The notes under the pieces are model-generated. The model was not told where the DNA came from. It saw only the letters and a program-made list of their open reading frames with translations, and ran no database searches. Source: Peptococcaceae bacterium (GTDB taxonomy: Bacteria > Bacillota > Peptococcia > DRI-13 > UBA5745). Taken from it: a DNA stretch of 9,064 bases. Below, piece after piece: positions 1-8,580 of the stretch. A program made the translations under genes and the position numbers. Within the stretch, counting starts at the first letter, position 1. Each line of letters starts with the position of its first letter. The DNA is taken from assembly GCA_031264885.1 (NCBI GenBank), contig JAISDM010000049.1:1-9064 (forward strand), in the 5' to 3' direction.

Positions 1-53
1 GGTAGGGACGCCCGATGCCGGGGTGATCCTTCGGCCGCGCCACCACCCCGTCA

Positions 54-108
54 GGCGCAGTCTGTATGACTTCCCCTTCTTCGAAGGGGAAGTCATACAG
101 ACTGCGCC
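54..108. repeat. Perfect 26-bp inverted repeat with 3-nt loop
   Basis: The arm at 54-79 is exactly the reverse complement of 83-108, with TTC as loop at 80-82. Arms begin GGCGCAGTCTGTATGACTTC. The flanks (CACCACCCCGTCA before, GCCACCCCTCCAAAGAGG after) resemble intergenic palindromic elements I have seen in clostridial genomes; that resemblance is from memory. No T-tract follows the stem in either direction, so it is not an ordinary intrinsic terminator. A mobile or REP-like palindrome is the likelier reading. Confidence 0.85.
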
Positions 109-192
109 GTGCCACCCCTCCAAAGAGGGGAATTTCTTCGGCCTGCGAATCATGGCACGGTATATATTGTGTTAACGACGCGATTTTTGACA

Positions 193-292
193 TTTCCGGA
201 CGGGGACGGGCGGCAGAATGCCGCCCCTACGGCGCCGCGGATGATGCATATGTAGGGGCGGCGGTATTCTGCCGCCCCAGACTGTCCGAAAA
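193..292. repeat. MITE-like element, copy 1 (complete, two inverted halves)
   Basis: A left half (TTTCCGGAC...GGCGGCAGAATGCCGCC...CCCCTAC, 193-230) and a right half (GTAGGGGCGGCGGTATTCTGCCGCC...TGTCCGAAA, 252-291) are imperfect reverse complements of about 38-40 bp, separated by a short centre GGCGCCGCGGATGATGCATAT. Each half carries its own nested hairpin (209-225 and 260-276). Further copies lie at 470-552 and 2236-2275. No coding capacity, so if mobile it depends on a transposase in trans; the end points are approximate. Confidence 0.75.
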
Positions 293-362
293 CGCAATAA
301 TCTTTGCAGCGAAACACAACCTGGAAACGCACCCGAATTATTTCCTGGCTTGTCTTTCGCCC

Positions 363-436
363 GTCATTCCGGGCTTGTCCCGGAATCCAAAAATGACAAA
401 CAAAGGACCTGGATTCCGGGACAAGCCCGGAATGAC
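363..436. repeat. Perfect 26-bp inverted repeat with nested hairpins
   Basis: The arm 363-388 (GTCATTCCGGGCTTGTCCCG...) is the exact reverse complement of 411-436, around a 22-nt loop. Each arm is itself a hairpin, ATTCCGGG-CTTGT-CCCGGAAT, so the element can fold as one long stem or as two side-by-side hairpins. A partial third fragment follows at 448-461. Repeats of this wording (CATTCCGGG...CCCGGAAT) occur in unrelated bacterial genomes as far as I recall, which suggests a widespread small palindromic element rather than a regulator of the adjacent gene. Confidence 0.8.
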
Positions 437-469
437 AAAAAGGGGTGCCGGAATGACAAGATATGATAG

Positions 470-552
470 TTTCCGGACGGTCCCAGGCGGCAGAATGCCG
501 CCCCTACGGCGCCGCGAATGATGCGTATATGTAGGGGCGGCATTCTGCCGCC
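470..552. repeat. MITE-like element, copy 2
   Basis: The sequence from TTTCCGGACGGTCCC through GGCGGCAGAATGCCGCC (486-502), CCCCTACGGCGCCGCG, ATGATGCG and GTAGGGGCGGC (531-541) matches copy 1 nearly base for base through the centre. The right half is the inverted GGCGGCATTCTGCCGCC (536-552), but it then diverges from copy 1 (CGCATTTTGCCGCCTGTC instead of CCAGACTGTCCG), so the right terminus is truncated or altered. Confidence 0.75.
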
Positions 553-648
553 CGCATTTTGCCGCCTGTCTCTTCTCTGGCAGGCGCGATTATCTGAACC
601 GCGAATCGGAGCAAGGGAAAATAAATTTCAACCGCAATCGGAAAGACG

Positions 649-657
649 TGATATAAT
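649..657 (+). promoter_or_regulatory. Extended -10 promoter for the FAD oxidoreductase
   Basis: TGATATAAT gives a perfect TATAAT (652-657) preceded by the TGn extension (649-651). The best -35 candidate, TTTCAA at 626-631, is badly spaced (20 nt), as is usual for promoters that rely on an extended -10. The predicted start near 664 leaves a leader of about 114 nt before the gene at 778. Confidence 0.55.
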
Positions 658-709
658 GACGCAATGGAAGATGTATGTCCTGACACATTCCGCGGCTTAA
701 GGGCTGCAT

Positions 710-721
710 TTCAAGCTTGAA
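710..721. promoter_or_regulatory. 12-bp perfect palindrome in the oxidoreductase leader
   Basis: TTCAAGCTTGAA is its own reverse complement and lies between the predicted transcription start and the ribosome binding site. It could be an operator half-site pair, but a 12-bp palindrome can arise by chance and no second copy is seen. Confidence 0.25.
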
Positions 722-777
722 GAACGTGGGAACTCATGAGGAACAGCGCCATGGAGCGCATTGAGAGGAGGCAGACA

Positions 778-2223
778 ATGAACGGCAATAATATGCCAGG
801 CCCGGCGACCATCACGGAAACCGCCCGGGAGATCAGGATCCTTCGGAATGTGGATGTACTCGTTGTGGGCGGCGGTCCCGGCGGGGTTTCCGCCGCGGTG
901 TCCGCCGCGCGGGGCGGGGCGAGTACCGTCTTGTTGGAACGTTACGGGCATTTGGGCGGTATGGCGACCGGCGGCTTGGTGAACGCCATTCCGGGGCTTT
1001 CCACGGTGGACGGCAGGCAGATGATCGCCGGATTGGTGCAGGAGACGATTGACCGCGTGGCGAAACGGGGATCGGCGCATATTTTGGATAAGCGTTACTG
1101 GGGAAAAAACGATCAGCCTCTGGTGGATATGTATATGGAGACGGGCTATAGCATATTTTTCCTGCGCAAGCATCCGGACGGCGGTCCCCGGTTGATCCAC
1201 GGGGCGCTCATTGAGCCGGAGATTCTCAAGTACGAATTCAACGCGCTGTGTTCGGAGGCGGGTGTGGAAATTCTCCTGCATTCCTGGGGTACGCGCCCGA
1301 TCATGGACGGCGAACGGGTAAAAGGCGTTTTTTTCGAGAGCAAATCAGGCCGTCAGGCGATTCTGGCCAAGGTGGTCATCGATTCCACCGGCGACGGGGA
1401 CATCTTCTATCAGGCCGGAGCGGGTTATGACGGCCATATCGCGCCGAACCGCAGACACTCCAATCTCGCCCTCAGCTGTTGGATCGCCGGTGTGGACGTT
1501 GGGAAGCACGCCGCTTTCAGAAAAGAACACGCCGATGAGTATGCCGCGCTGATAACGGAGATGCGCGGAGAGCCGCCGAAGCGCCGAACCAGTCTGCTCC
1601 CCGGGATGTTTGCCTCGCCCGCGTATATGCTGGACGGTTATTTCCAGGATATCCTGCCCAACCACAAGGGCGTGATGATCGTTCAACCCCACGTTCACGC
1701 CGACGATCAGGCCGATGTGGAGGAGATGACCGACGTCAATCTGCGGCTGACAAAACGTCATGTGGATCATTGGGAGTTTATGCGCAAGAATGTTCCGGGC
1801 TTTGAGGACAGTTATATCGTTCAAACCGCGGCGCAGCTGGGAACTACGGGCGGCAGGCGCGTGGAAGGGGAGTACAGGGTCACGCTGGACGATTTGTTCT
1901 CGAATACCGTTTTTGACGATACGGTTGCGATTTTTCCCAATGTGGAGACAGGGGACAGCATCGTGTCGAACCCGCTTGTACATATCCCTTACCGCGCGCT
2001 TATCCCCAAGGGGATCGACGGTTTGCTGGTGGCGTGCCGGGGATTCTCCTCCTCCGAAGAAGCGAACCTGTACTGGAACCTCATTCCGCACTGCATGTGT
2101 CTAGGCCAGGCGGCCGGCGCGGCGGCCGCGCTCGCGGCGAAAGCGAACACGGGTGTCCGCGATGTGGACTACGGCGCGCTGCGCGGCCGTCTCGCCGCTC
2201 AGAATGTTATTTTGCCGGAGTGA
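778..2223 (+). CDS. FAD-dependent oxidoreductase (FAD_oxidored-like flavoprotein)
   Basis: A 481-residue flavoprotein. The N-terminal Rossmann fold is explicit: strand VDVLVV, dinucleotide motif GGGPGG at residues 31-36, and an acidic strand end at Glu54 (VLLERYGHLGG) that should hold the FAD ribose. A second FAD-contact motif, DSTGDGD, is at 202-208. The C-terminus carries the family ending GLLVACRGFSSSEEAN followed by HCMCLGQAAGAAAA, with Cys439 and Cys441. This layout is that of the FAD-dependent oxidoreductases grouped in Pfam FAD_oxidored; their substrates are mostly unknown, and nothing here fixes the substrate. No signal peptide, transmembrane segment or iron-sulfur cysteine cluster is visible, so it is probably cytosolic. 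ATG at 778 is chosen because GAGAGGAGG sits 6 nt upstream; an in-frame ATG at 736 would add 14 residues but has no good ribosome site. It stands alone, with a promoter upstream and a repeat element directly after its stop. Confidence 0.88.
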   Translation: MNGNNMPGPATITETAREIRILRNVDVLVVGGGPGGVSAAVSAARGGASTVLLERYGHLGGMATGGLVNAIPGLSTVDGRQMIAGLVQETIDRVAKRGSAHILDKRYWGKNDQPLVDMYMETGYSIFFLRKHPDGGPRLIHGALIEPEILKYEFNALCSEAGVEILLHSWGTRPIMDGERVKGVFFESKSGRQAILAKVVIDSTGDGDIFYQAGAGYDGHIAPNRRHSNLALSCWIAGVDVGKHAAFRKEHADEYAALITEMRGEPPKRRTSLLPGMFASPAYMLDGYFQDILPNHKGVMIVQPHVHADDQADVEEMTDVNLRLTKRHVDHWEFMRKNVPGFEDSYIVQTAAQLGTTGGRRVEGEYRVTLDDLFSNTVFDDTVAIFPNVETGDSIVSNPLVHIPYRALIPKGIDGLLVACRGFSSSEEANLYWNLIPHCMCLGQAAGAAAALAAKANTGVRDVDYGALRGRLAAQNVILPE

Positions 2224-2235
2224 CAAAAATATGAT

Positions 2236-2275
2236 CGTTTTCGGACAGTCTGGGGCGGCAGAATGCCGCCCCTGC
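2236..2275. repeat. MITE-like element, copy 3 (half element)
   Basis: CGTTTTCGGACAGTCTGG followed by GGCGGCAGAATGCCGCC (2254-2270) matches the reverse complement of the right half of copy 1, including the TCGGACAGTCTGG terminus that copy 2 has lost. Only one half is present. It forms a 9-bp stem (2252-2260 with 2264-2272, loop GAA) between the stops of two convergent genes. It could slow transcription there, although no T-tract follows. Confidence 0.7.
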
Positions 2276-2288
2276 GGATGCGTCATTG

Positions 2289-2900
2289 TTACATTTCTTT
2301 CGGCTGTCTCCGATTTTGCGTCTTCTCGTACAGCGCGCGGCGCGAAAATCCACAGAGCGCGGCGGTTTCCTTGGTCGTGAGTTCTTTGGCTCTCCAACGG
2401 GAATAAACCGTCTCGAAGTTCTCCGGAAATGGCAAGGGTTCCTTGCCGAACACCATTCCCCGGGCTTTCGCGGCGGCAATGCCTTCCGCCTGGCGCTGCA
2501 GCGTATTGTCCCGTTCCAGCTGCGAGGCAAAGGACAATACCTGCAAGACAAGATCCGCGATGAATGTGCCCAGCAAATCTTTGCAATATGTCGTGTCCAG
2601 AAGCGGCATGTCCAGCACACGGATGTCCACGCCTTTTTCCTGTGTGATGACGCGCCATTGTTCGATGATTTCGGCATAATTCCTGCCGAGCCTGTCAATG
2701 GACTTAATACATAGCAAGTCGCCGCGGCGCATATGCTTGACCAGCTGCTTGTACGCGGGCCGGTCAAAGTTTTTGCCGCTTTGTTTGTCGATATAAAGAT
2801 TCCGCTTGGGAATCCCTAAAGGCGCAAGAGCTATGAGTTGTCTGTCCTCGTTTTGCTCCTTGCTTGACACCCGTATGTAACCGAAAGTTTTGTGTTGCAT
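2289..2900 (-). CDS. Small serine recombinase (resolvase/invertase family)
   Basis: A 203-residue site-specific recombinase of the resolvase/invertase type, which cuts and rejoins DNA through a serine-DNA bond. The catalytic set matches gamma-delta resolvase: YIRVSS gives Arg10 and nucleophile Ser12, FDRPAY gives Arg47, and DRLGRNY gives Arg70 and Arg73. The long dimerisation helix region falls around 111-147 (QLERDNTLQRQAEG), followed by a C-terminal helix-turn-helix at about 174-193 (LTTKETAALCGFSRRALYEK). The length is normal and the frame intact, so it is probably active. Start: ATG preceded by GGAGGAG with 5 nt spacing on the minus strand. No transposase, invertible segment or obvious paired recombination site is seen nearby, so whether it is a resolvase, an invertase or a transposon remnant cannot be decided. 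It lies between a MITE-like half element and divergently oriented glpK. Confidence 0.92.
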   Translation of the reverse strand: MQHKTFGYIRVSSKEQNEDRQLIALAPLGIPKRNLYIDKQSGKNFDRPAYKQLVKHMRRGDLLCIKSIDRLGRNYAEIIEQWRVITQEKGVDIRVLDMPLLDTTYCKDLLGTFIADLVLQVLSFASQLERDNTLQRQAEGIAAAKARGMVFGKEPLPFPENFETVYSRWRAKELTTKETAALCGFSRRALYEKTQNRRQPKEM

Positions 2901-2950
2901 GACATCTCCTCCGTTAATCAGTTTGTAAACAGATTGTACGGCAAGAGATA

Positions 2951-2979
2951 TTGATATTCCAGTCAGTTAATGGTATAAA
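2951..2979 (+). promoter_or_regulatory. glpK promoter
   Basis: TTGATA (2951-2956) and TATAAA (2974-2979) are separated by exactly 17 nt, each one base from consensus. Transcription would start near 2986, giving a very short leader ahead of the AGGAGG ribosome site at 2989-2994. No convincing catabolite-control (cre) palindrome is visible around it. Confidence 0.65.
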
Positions 2980-3001
2980 TATAGAGACAGGAGGCGTCGT
3001 C

Positions 3002-4489
3002 ATGAAAAAATATGTGATTTCACTGGATCAGGGAACGACCAGTTCCCGTGCTGTCATACTGGACAAAGAGCAAAAAATAATCGAACTGTCGCAGCATGAG
3101 TTCCCCCAAATATACCCCAAAGCGGGATGGGTGGAGCATGATCCTATGGAAATTTATTCGTCGCAATATTCCGTAATGATGGAAGCCATCGCCAAAAGCG
3201 GCGTCGATATTCATGAAATCGCCGCCATTGGAATCGCCAACCAGCGGGAGACGACCATCCTCTGGGAGAAAGATACGGGAAGGCCGGTCTATAACGCCAT
3301 CGTCTGGCAATGCCGGCGGACCGCCGATATCTGCGACGATTTGACAGCGCGCGGCCTCGGCGGATACATCAAGGAAAACACCGGGTTAATTATAGACGCG
3401 TATTTTTCCGGGACAAAGATCAAATGGATTCTGGATCATGTGCCGGGACTCCGCGAGCGGGCCAGGCGCGGCGAGATCCTGTTCGGCACGGTGGACTCCT
3501 GGCTGGTCTGGAAGCTCACAGGCGGCGCGGCACATGTCACGGACTATACAAACGCTTCGAGAACCATGATTTATAACATCAAAAAACTCGACTGGGACGA
3601 TAAAATTCTGGAGGCGCTGGACATCCCCAGGCGCATGCTCCCGGAAGTGAGGAATTCCAGCGAAATATACGGACACGTACTCATAGAGGATGCGCGTGTG
3701 CCCATTGCCGGCATCGTGGGAGATCAGCAGGGCGCGCTGTTCGGACAGGCGTGTTTCTCCATGGGATCGGCCAAAAACACATACGGCACTGGCTGTTTCC
3801 TGCTTATGAACACGGGCGGAACCCCCTACGACAGCAAACATGGACTGGTGACCAGCATCGCCATCGGACTGGACGGCAAAATTCAATACGCGCTGGAAGG
3901 AAGCGTCTTTGTGGGAGGCGCCGTGATCCAGTGGATACGTGACGAACTGCGTTTTATTTCCGACGCGCGGGACGCCGAATACCACGCCAACAAAGTGCCG
4001 GATACCGGAGGCGTCTATATTGTGCCCGCCTTCACGGGACTCGGCGCCCCCCATTGGGATATGTACGCGCGTGGATGCATCGTGGGCATCACCCGGGGAA
4101 CCAAACGGGATCACCTGATCCGCGCCGCTCAGGAGTCCATCGCGTATCAGACTTTGGATTTGATCGACGCGATGGAGAAGGACACAGGACTGACACTGAA
4201 AGAGATCAACGTAGACGGCGGCGCCAGCCGGGACGATTTTTTGATGCAGTTTCAGTCGGACATTCTGAACAAACCCTTGAACCGGCCGACCGGCAGCGAG
4301 ACGACCGCCCTCGGAGCGGCTTACCTGGCCGGGCTCGCGACGGGCGTCTGGAAAGATGTCGGCGAGATCGAAAAACTCCGTACAATCGGCAAACAATACG
4401 CGCCGAATATGGAGGAAGCATACCGCCAAAAACTGCTGCGCGGCTGGCATAAAGCGGTTGGGCGCAGTCTGGACTGGGAAGAGCGGTAA
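3002..4489 (+). CDS. glpK: Glycerol kinase
   Basis: Phosphorylates glycerol with ATP to sn-glycerol 3-phosphate, trapping glycerol in the cell and feeding glycolysis or lipid synthesis. The 495-residue length is normal for GlpK. The N-terminal phosphate loop LDQGTTSSR is at 8-16. Glycerol-contact residues known from E. coli GlpK are all present: Arg82 and Glu83 (NQRETT), Trp102 (VWQCRR), Tyr134 (DAYFSG), and Asp241 with Gln242 (GDQQ). An FGGY-family signature, FSGTKIKWILD, begins at 135. The segment before GDQQ reads YGHVLIEDARVPIAG and lacks the YHFYG stretch whose histidine is phosphorylated by the PTS in Bacillus and Enterococcus enzymes. ATG at 3002 is chosen over an upstream in-frame ATG at 2951, because AGGAGG sits 7 nt before it and the upstream ATG falls within the promoter. 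No glpF, glpD or glpP accompanies it, and it has its own promoter and terminator. Confidence 0.97.
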   Translation: MKKYVISLDQGTTSSRAVILDKEQKIIELSQHEFPQIYPKAGWVEHDPMEIYSSQYSVMMEAIAKSGVDIHEIAAIGIANQRETTILWEKDTGRPVYNAIVWQCRRTADICDDLTARGLGGYIKENTGLIIDAYFSGTKIKWILDHVPGLRERARRGEILFGTVDSWLVWKLTGGAAHVTDYTNASRTMIYNIKKLDWDDKILEALDIPRRMLPEVRNSSEIYGHVLIEDARVPIAGIVGDQQGALFGQACFSMGSAKNTYGTGCFLLMNTGGTPYDSKHGLVTSIAIGLDGKIQYALEGSVFVGGAVIQWIRDELRFISDARDAEYHANKVPDTGGVYIVPAFTGLGAPHWDMYARGCIVGITRGTKRDHLIRAAQESIAYQTLDLIDAMEKDTGLTLKEINVDGGASRDDFLMQFQSDILNKPLNRPTGSETTALGAAYLAGLATGVWKDVGEIEKLRTIGKQYAPNMEEAYRQKLLRGWHKAVGRSLDWEER

Positions 4490-4500
4490 CCAAAAAAAGA

Positions 4501-4542
4501 AGGCCCGAACCCCCATACATACGGGTTCGGGCCTCTCTTTTT
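4501..4542. terminator. Bidirectional intrinsic terminator between glpK and the Ldh-family gene
   Basis: A perfect 12-bp stem (4501-4512 with 4523-4534, arm AGGCCCGAACCC) and 10-nt loop are followed on the plus strand by CTCTTTTT. They are preceded by an A-run (4492-4498) that becomes a T-tract for the convergent minus-strand gene, so the one hairpin can end both transcripts. Confidence 0.9.
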
Positions 4543-4554
4543 GCGGATCAAAAA

Positions 4555-5667
4555 TTAATCGAAACTAAATTTGTACGAATCCAGTTTGTATTCTTCCCTC
4601 ATCGCCCGAAGCATATTTTTCAAGCTGTCGTTCAGAGGGATGCCTTGCTTGCTTCTGGAGGTTTTGGCGATGTACTCCAGCTCTCCGGCTGTGTAGATTC
4701 TGTCCCGGCCGGGCATTTTTTTGGACGCCCTAAGCTCCCGCAGGATGTCCCCCGTGGTTTTTTTGAATTTATCCAGCTCCACAAAGGCGCTGATATCAAT
4801 CACAATAAAGAAATGTCCCAGACCGTAGGGGATCTTGTTCCCGTTTTCGTCCGCGCCGCTCAGCGCTTTCAGGAAGCGCCCCTGCTGCAGGGCGGCGGAC
4901 ATAATCTCCACGGCGGTCGCGTATCCGTATCCTTTGTAGCCGGCGGTTTCATCCCCGATTCCGCCCAGCGGGGTCAGCGCGGAGGTTCCGTCTGTCAGAC
5001 CTTTCAGCGCCACGGACGGATCGGTTTCGCTCTTTCCCTCCTGGTCGATGACCCAGCCCTCGGGCATGGTCTTGGATATCCGCTCATAATGCTCAATCTT
5101 GCCCCTCTGGGAAACGGCGGTGGCGCAGTCCAGCACAAAGGGAAACGCCTCATCCGAAGGAATCCCGATGGTCAGGGGATTCGTGCCCAGCATATTCTCA
5201 ACGCCGAATGTAGGCGCGATAGACGGTCTCGCGTTGGTTCCGGTCATGCCGATCATGTCCGCCCCGGCCGCCATGGTGGCGTAATAGCCCGCGATCCCAT
5301 AATGCGTCGAATTACGGACGACAACCATGCCCATGCCGTATTTCTTGGCCTTGTCGATGGCCATTTGCATCGATCTTTTGCCAATGACCTGTCCCATACC
5401 GTCGTGCCCGTCGACGACTGCCGTCGTGGGGCCTTCCCGAACCACCTCAAACCGCGTGACGGGGTTCTGGATGCCGTCCTTGATCCGGTCAATATAAATC
5501 GGCTTAAACCGGCCGATTCCATGAGAGTCGATGCCCCGCTTGTCCGATTCGATCAAAACCTCGGCGCAGACCGCCGCGTCTTCCGCCGGCACACCCACTT
5601 TGATAAAAACGTCTTTCATAAAGGCTTCCAGCTTGTCCGAACTTTCATACACGATGTTCAATGCCAC
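4555..5667 (-). CDS. Ldh-family NAD(P)-dependent oxidoreductase (malate/L-lactate dehydrogenase type)
   Basis: A 370-residue member of the Ldh_2 family, whose members oxidise or reduce 2-hydroxy acids such as malate, L-lactate, ureidoglycolate or sulfolactate with NAD(P). Family hallmarks are SHGIGRF with Ser48, His49 and Arg53 near the active site, RNSTHYGIAGYY with His122, NMLGTNPLTIGIP in the nucleotide-binding fold, and DCATAVSQRGK. The C-terminus has the expected GIPLNDSL segment. No signal peptide or membrane segment is seen, so it is probably cytosolic. The true substrate cannot be read from the sequence, and family members are often misnamed malate dehydrogenase. The start is GTG: no ATG fits, and GGAAGGA lies 8 nt upstream on the minus strand. 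It is convergent with glpK, sharing its terminator, and divergent from the histidine kinase. That puts it next to a sensor, but any regulatory link is inference. Confidence 0.92.
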   Translation of the reverse strand: MALNIVYESSDKLEAFMKDVFIKVGVPAEDAAVCAEVLIESDKRGIDSHGIGRFKPIYIDRIKDGIQNPVTRFEVVREGPTTAVVDGHDGMGQVIGKRSMQMAIDKAKKYGMGMVVVRNSTHYGIAGYYATMAAGADMIGMTGTNARPSIAPTFGVENMLGTNPLTIGIPSDEAFPFVLDCATAVSQRGKIEHYERISKTMPEGWVIDQEGKSETDPSVALKGLTDGTSALTPLGGIGDETAGYKGYGYATAVEIMSAALQQGRFLKALSGADENGNKIPYGLGHFFIVIDISAFVELDKFKKTTGDILRELRASKKMPGRDRIYTAGELEYIAKTSRSKQGIPLNDSLKNMLRAMREEYKLDSYKFSFD

Positions 5668-5737
5668 TTTAACAATCCTTCCTTTCGGTCAAAAATTTCG
5701 GTTTGCCATATAAATATTCCCGCCGCCGGGCAGTTGA

Positions 5738-5766
5738 AGTATACCATAAATCCAAAGTGATGGAAA
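5738..5766 (-). promoter_or_regulatory. Candidate promoter of the Ldh-family gene
   Basis: On the minus strand TTTCCA (5766-5761) and TATACT (5743-5738) are 17 nt apart; the -10 is one mismatch from consensus, the -35 two. The leader then runs about 65 nt through a GC-rich near-palindrome (CCCGGCGGCGGG, 5730-5719) to the GTG start. Confidence 0.4.
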
Positions 5767-5787
5767 GGCAAACTTGAACTCAAAGTC

Positions 5788-5817
5788 TTGACATATGTCG
5801 CCGGATTACATTATTAT
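5788..5817 (+). promoter_or_regulatory. Promoter of the hybrid histidine kinase
   Basis: A perfect TTGACA (5788-5793) is followed after 18 nt by TATTAT (5812-5817). The palindrome GACATATGTC (5790-5799) overlaps the -35 box and could be an operator. The promoter covers an in-frame ATG at 5795, which therefore would not be in the transcript; this places the real start of the gene further downstream. Confidence 0.6.
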
Positions 5818-5881
5818 TGAAAGCGTCAGGGCGGCAAAATCTAACAAATCCTTACAAAGCCGCGAGCGGGAGAAACAGAAT

Positions 5882-8517
<2,636 letters not shown>

Positions 8518-8521
<4 letters not shown>

Positions 8522-8545
8522 CAAAAATCTCCGAACCTGTATAAT
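8518..8545 (+). promoter_or_regulatory. Promoter of antisense RNA I
   Basis: Perfect TTGACA (8518-8523) and perfect TATAAT (8540-8545) with 16-nt spacing. The -35 box overlaps the TGA stop of the histidine kinase (8519-8521). A promoter this strong with no following protein gene points to a small RNA. Confidence 0.75.
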
Positions 8546-8550
8546 AAATA

Positions 8551-8580
8551 TAAAGAGGCGCCGCCGACAGACGGTTCGCC
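8551..8580 (-). terminator. Possible 3' end of toxin I mRNA
   Basis: Read on the minus strand, GGCG-AACCG-TCTGT-CGGCGG-CGCC can form an imperfect stem followed by TCTTTATATTTATT. If it terminates here, the toxin mRNA would be complementary to the whole antisense RNA. The stem is irregular and the T-tract broken. Confidence 0.3.

Larger units (their letters stand above)
1..648. other. Gene-free, repeat-rich intergenic region
   Basis: I see no convincing protein or stable RNA gene here. The open frames that cross it lack ribosome binding sites and simply translate the repeats, giving peptides such as GLSRNPKM and AAECRPY, which are low-value repeat translations. The stretch is a mosaic of three unrelated inverted-repeat elements, listed separately, plus short fragments of them: for example GCCGGAATGACAAG at 448-461 echoes the end of the 363-436 element, and CCCCTCCAAAGAGGGG at 115-130 forms a small hairpin. 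Clusters like this are typical of neutral landing sites for small non-autonomous elements. Confidence 0.75.

Noticed and set aside
66..521. 151-codon open frame on the plus strand in the repeat region
   Set aside because: It translates the hairpin and MITE-like repeats, has no ribosome binding site, and its peptide (GLSRNPKM..., RAAECRPY...) is typical of repeat-derived false genes.
193..552. CRISPR array
   Set aside because: The repeated cores are palindromic elements in alternating orientation with irregular spacing and similar, not unique, intervening sequence; no cas genes are present.
697..1281. 194-codon minus-strand open frame opposite the FAD oxidoreductase
   Set aside because: It lies wholly antisense to a gene with clear motifs; its residues are the low-complexity His/Arg/Pro mix expected of a shadow frame in GC-rich DNA.
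2252..2272. Intrinsic terminator after the FAD oxidoreductase
   Set aside because: The stem is strong but belongs to the MITE-like repeat and is not followed by a T-tract on either strand, so it was listed as a repeat only.
3386..4516. 376-codon minus-strand open frame opposite glpK
   Set aside because: Shadow of a well-supported glycerol kinase gene, with no recognisable motif or ribosome site, and it runs through the terminator hairpin.
4645..5760. 371-codon plus-strand open frame opposite the Ldh-family gene
   Set aside because: Antisense shadow of a gene with full family motifs; the peptide has no domain-like pattern.
5795..5881. Longer N-terminus for the histidine kinase starting at ATG 5795
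   Set aside because: The ATG has no ribosome site and lies between the -35 and -10 boxes of the likely promoter; the 29 extra residues are polar and unlike a membrane sensor start.
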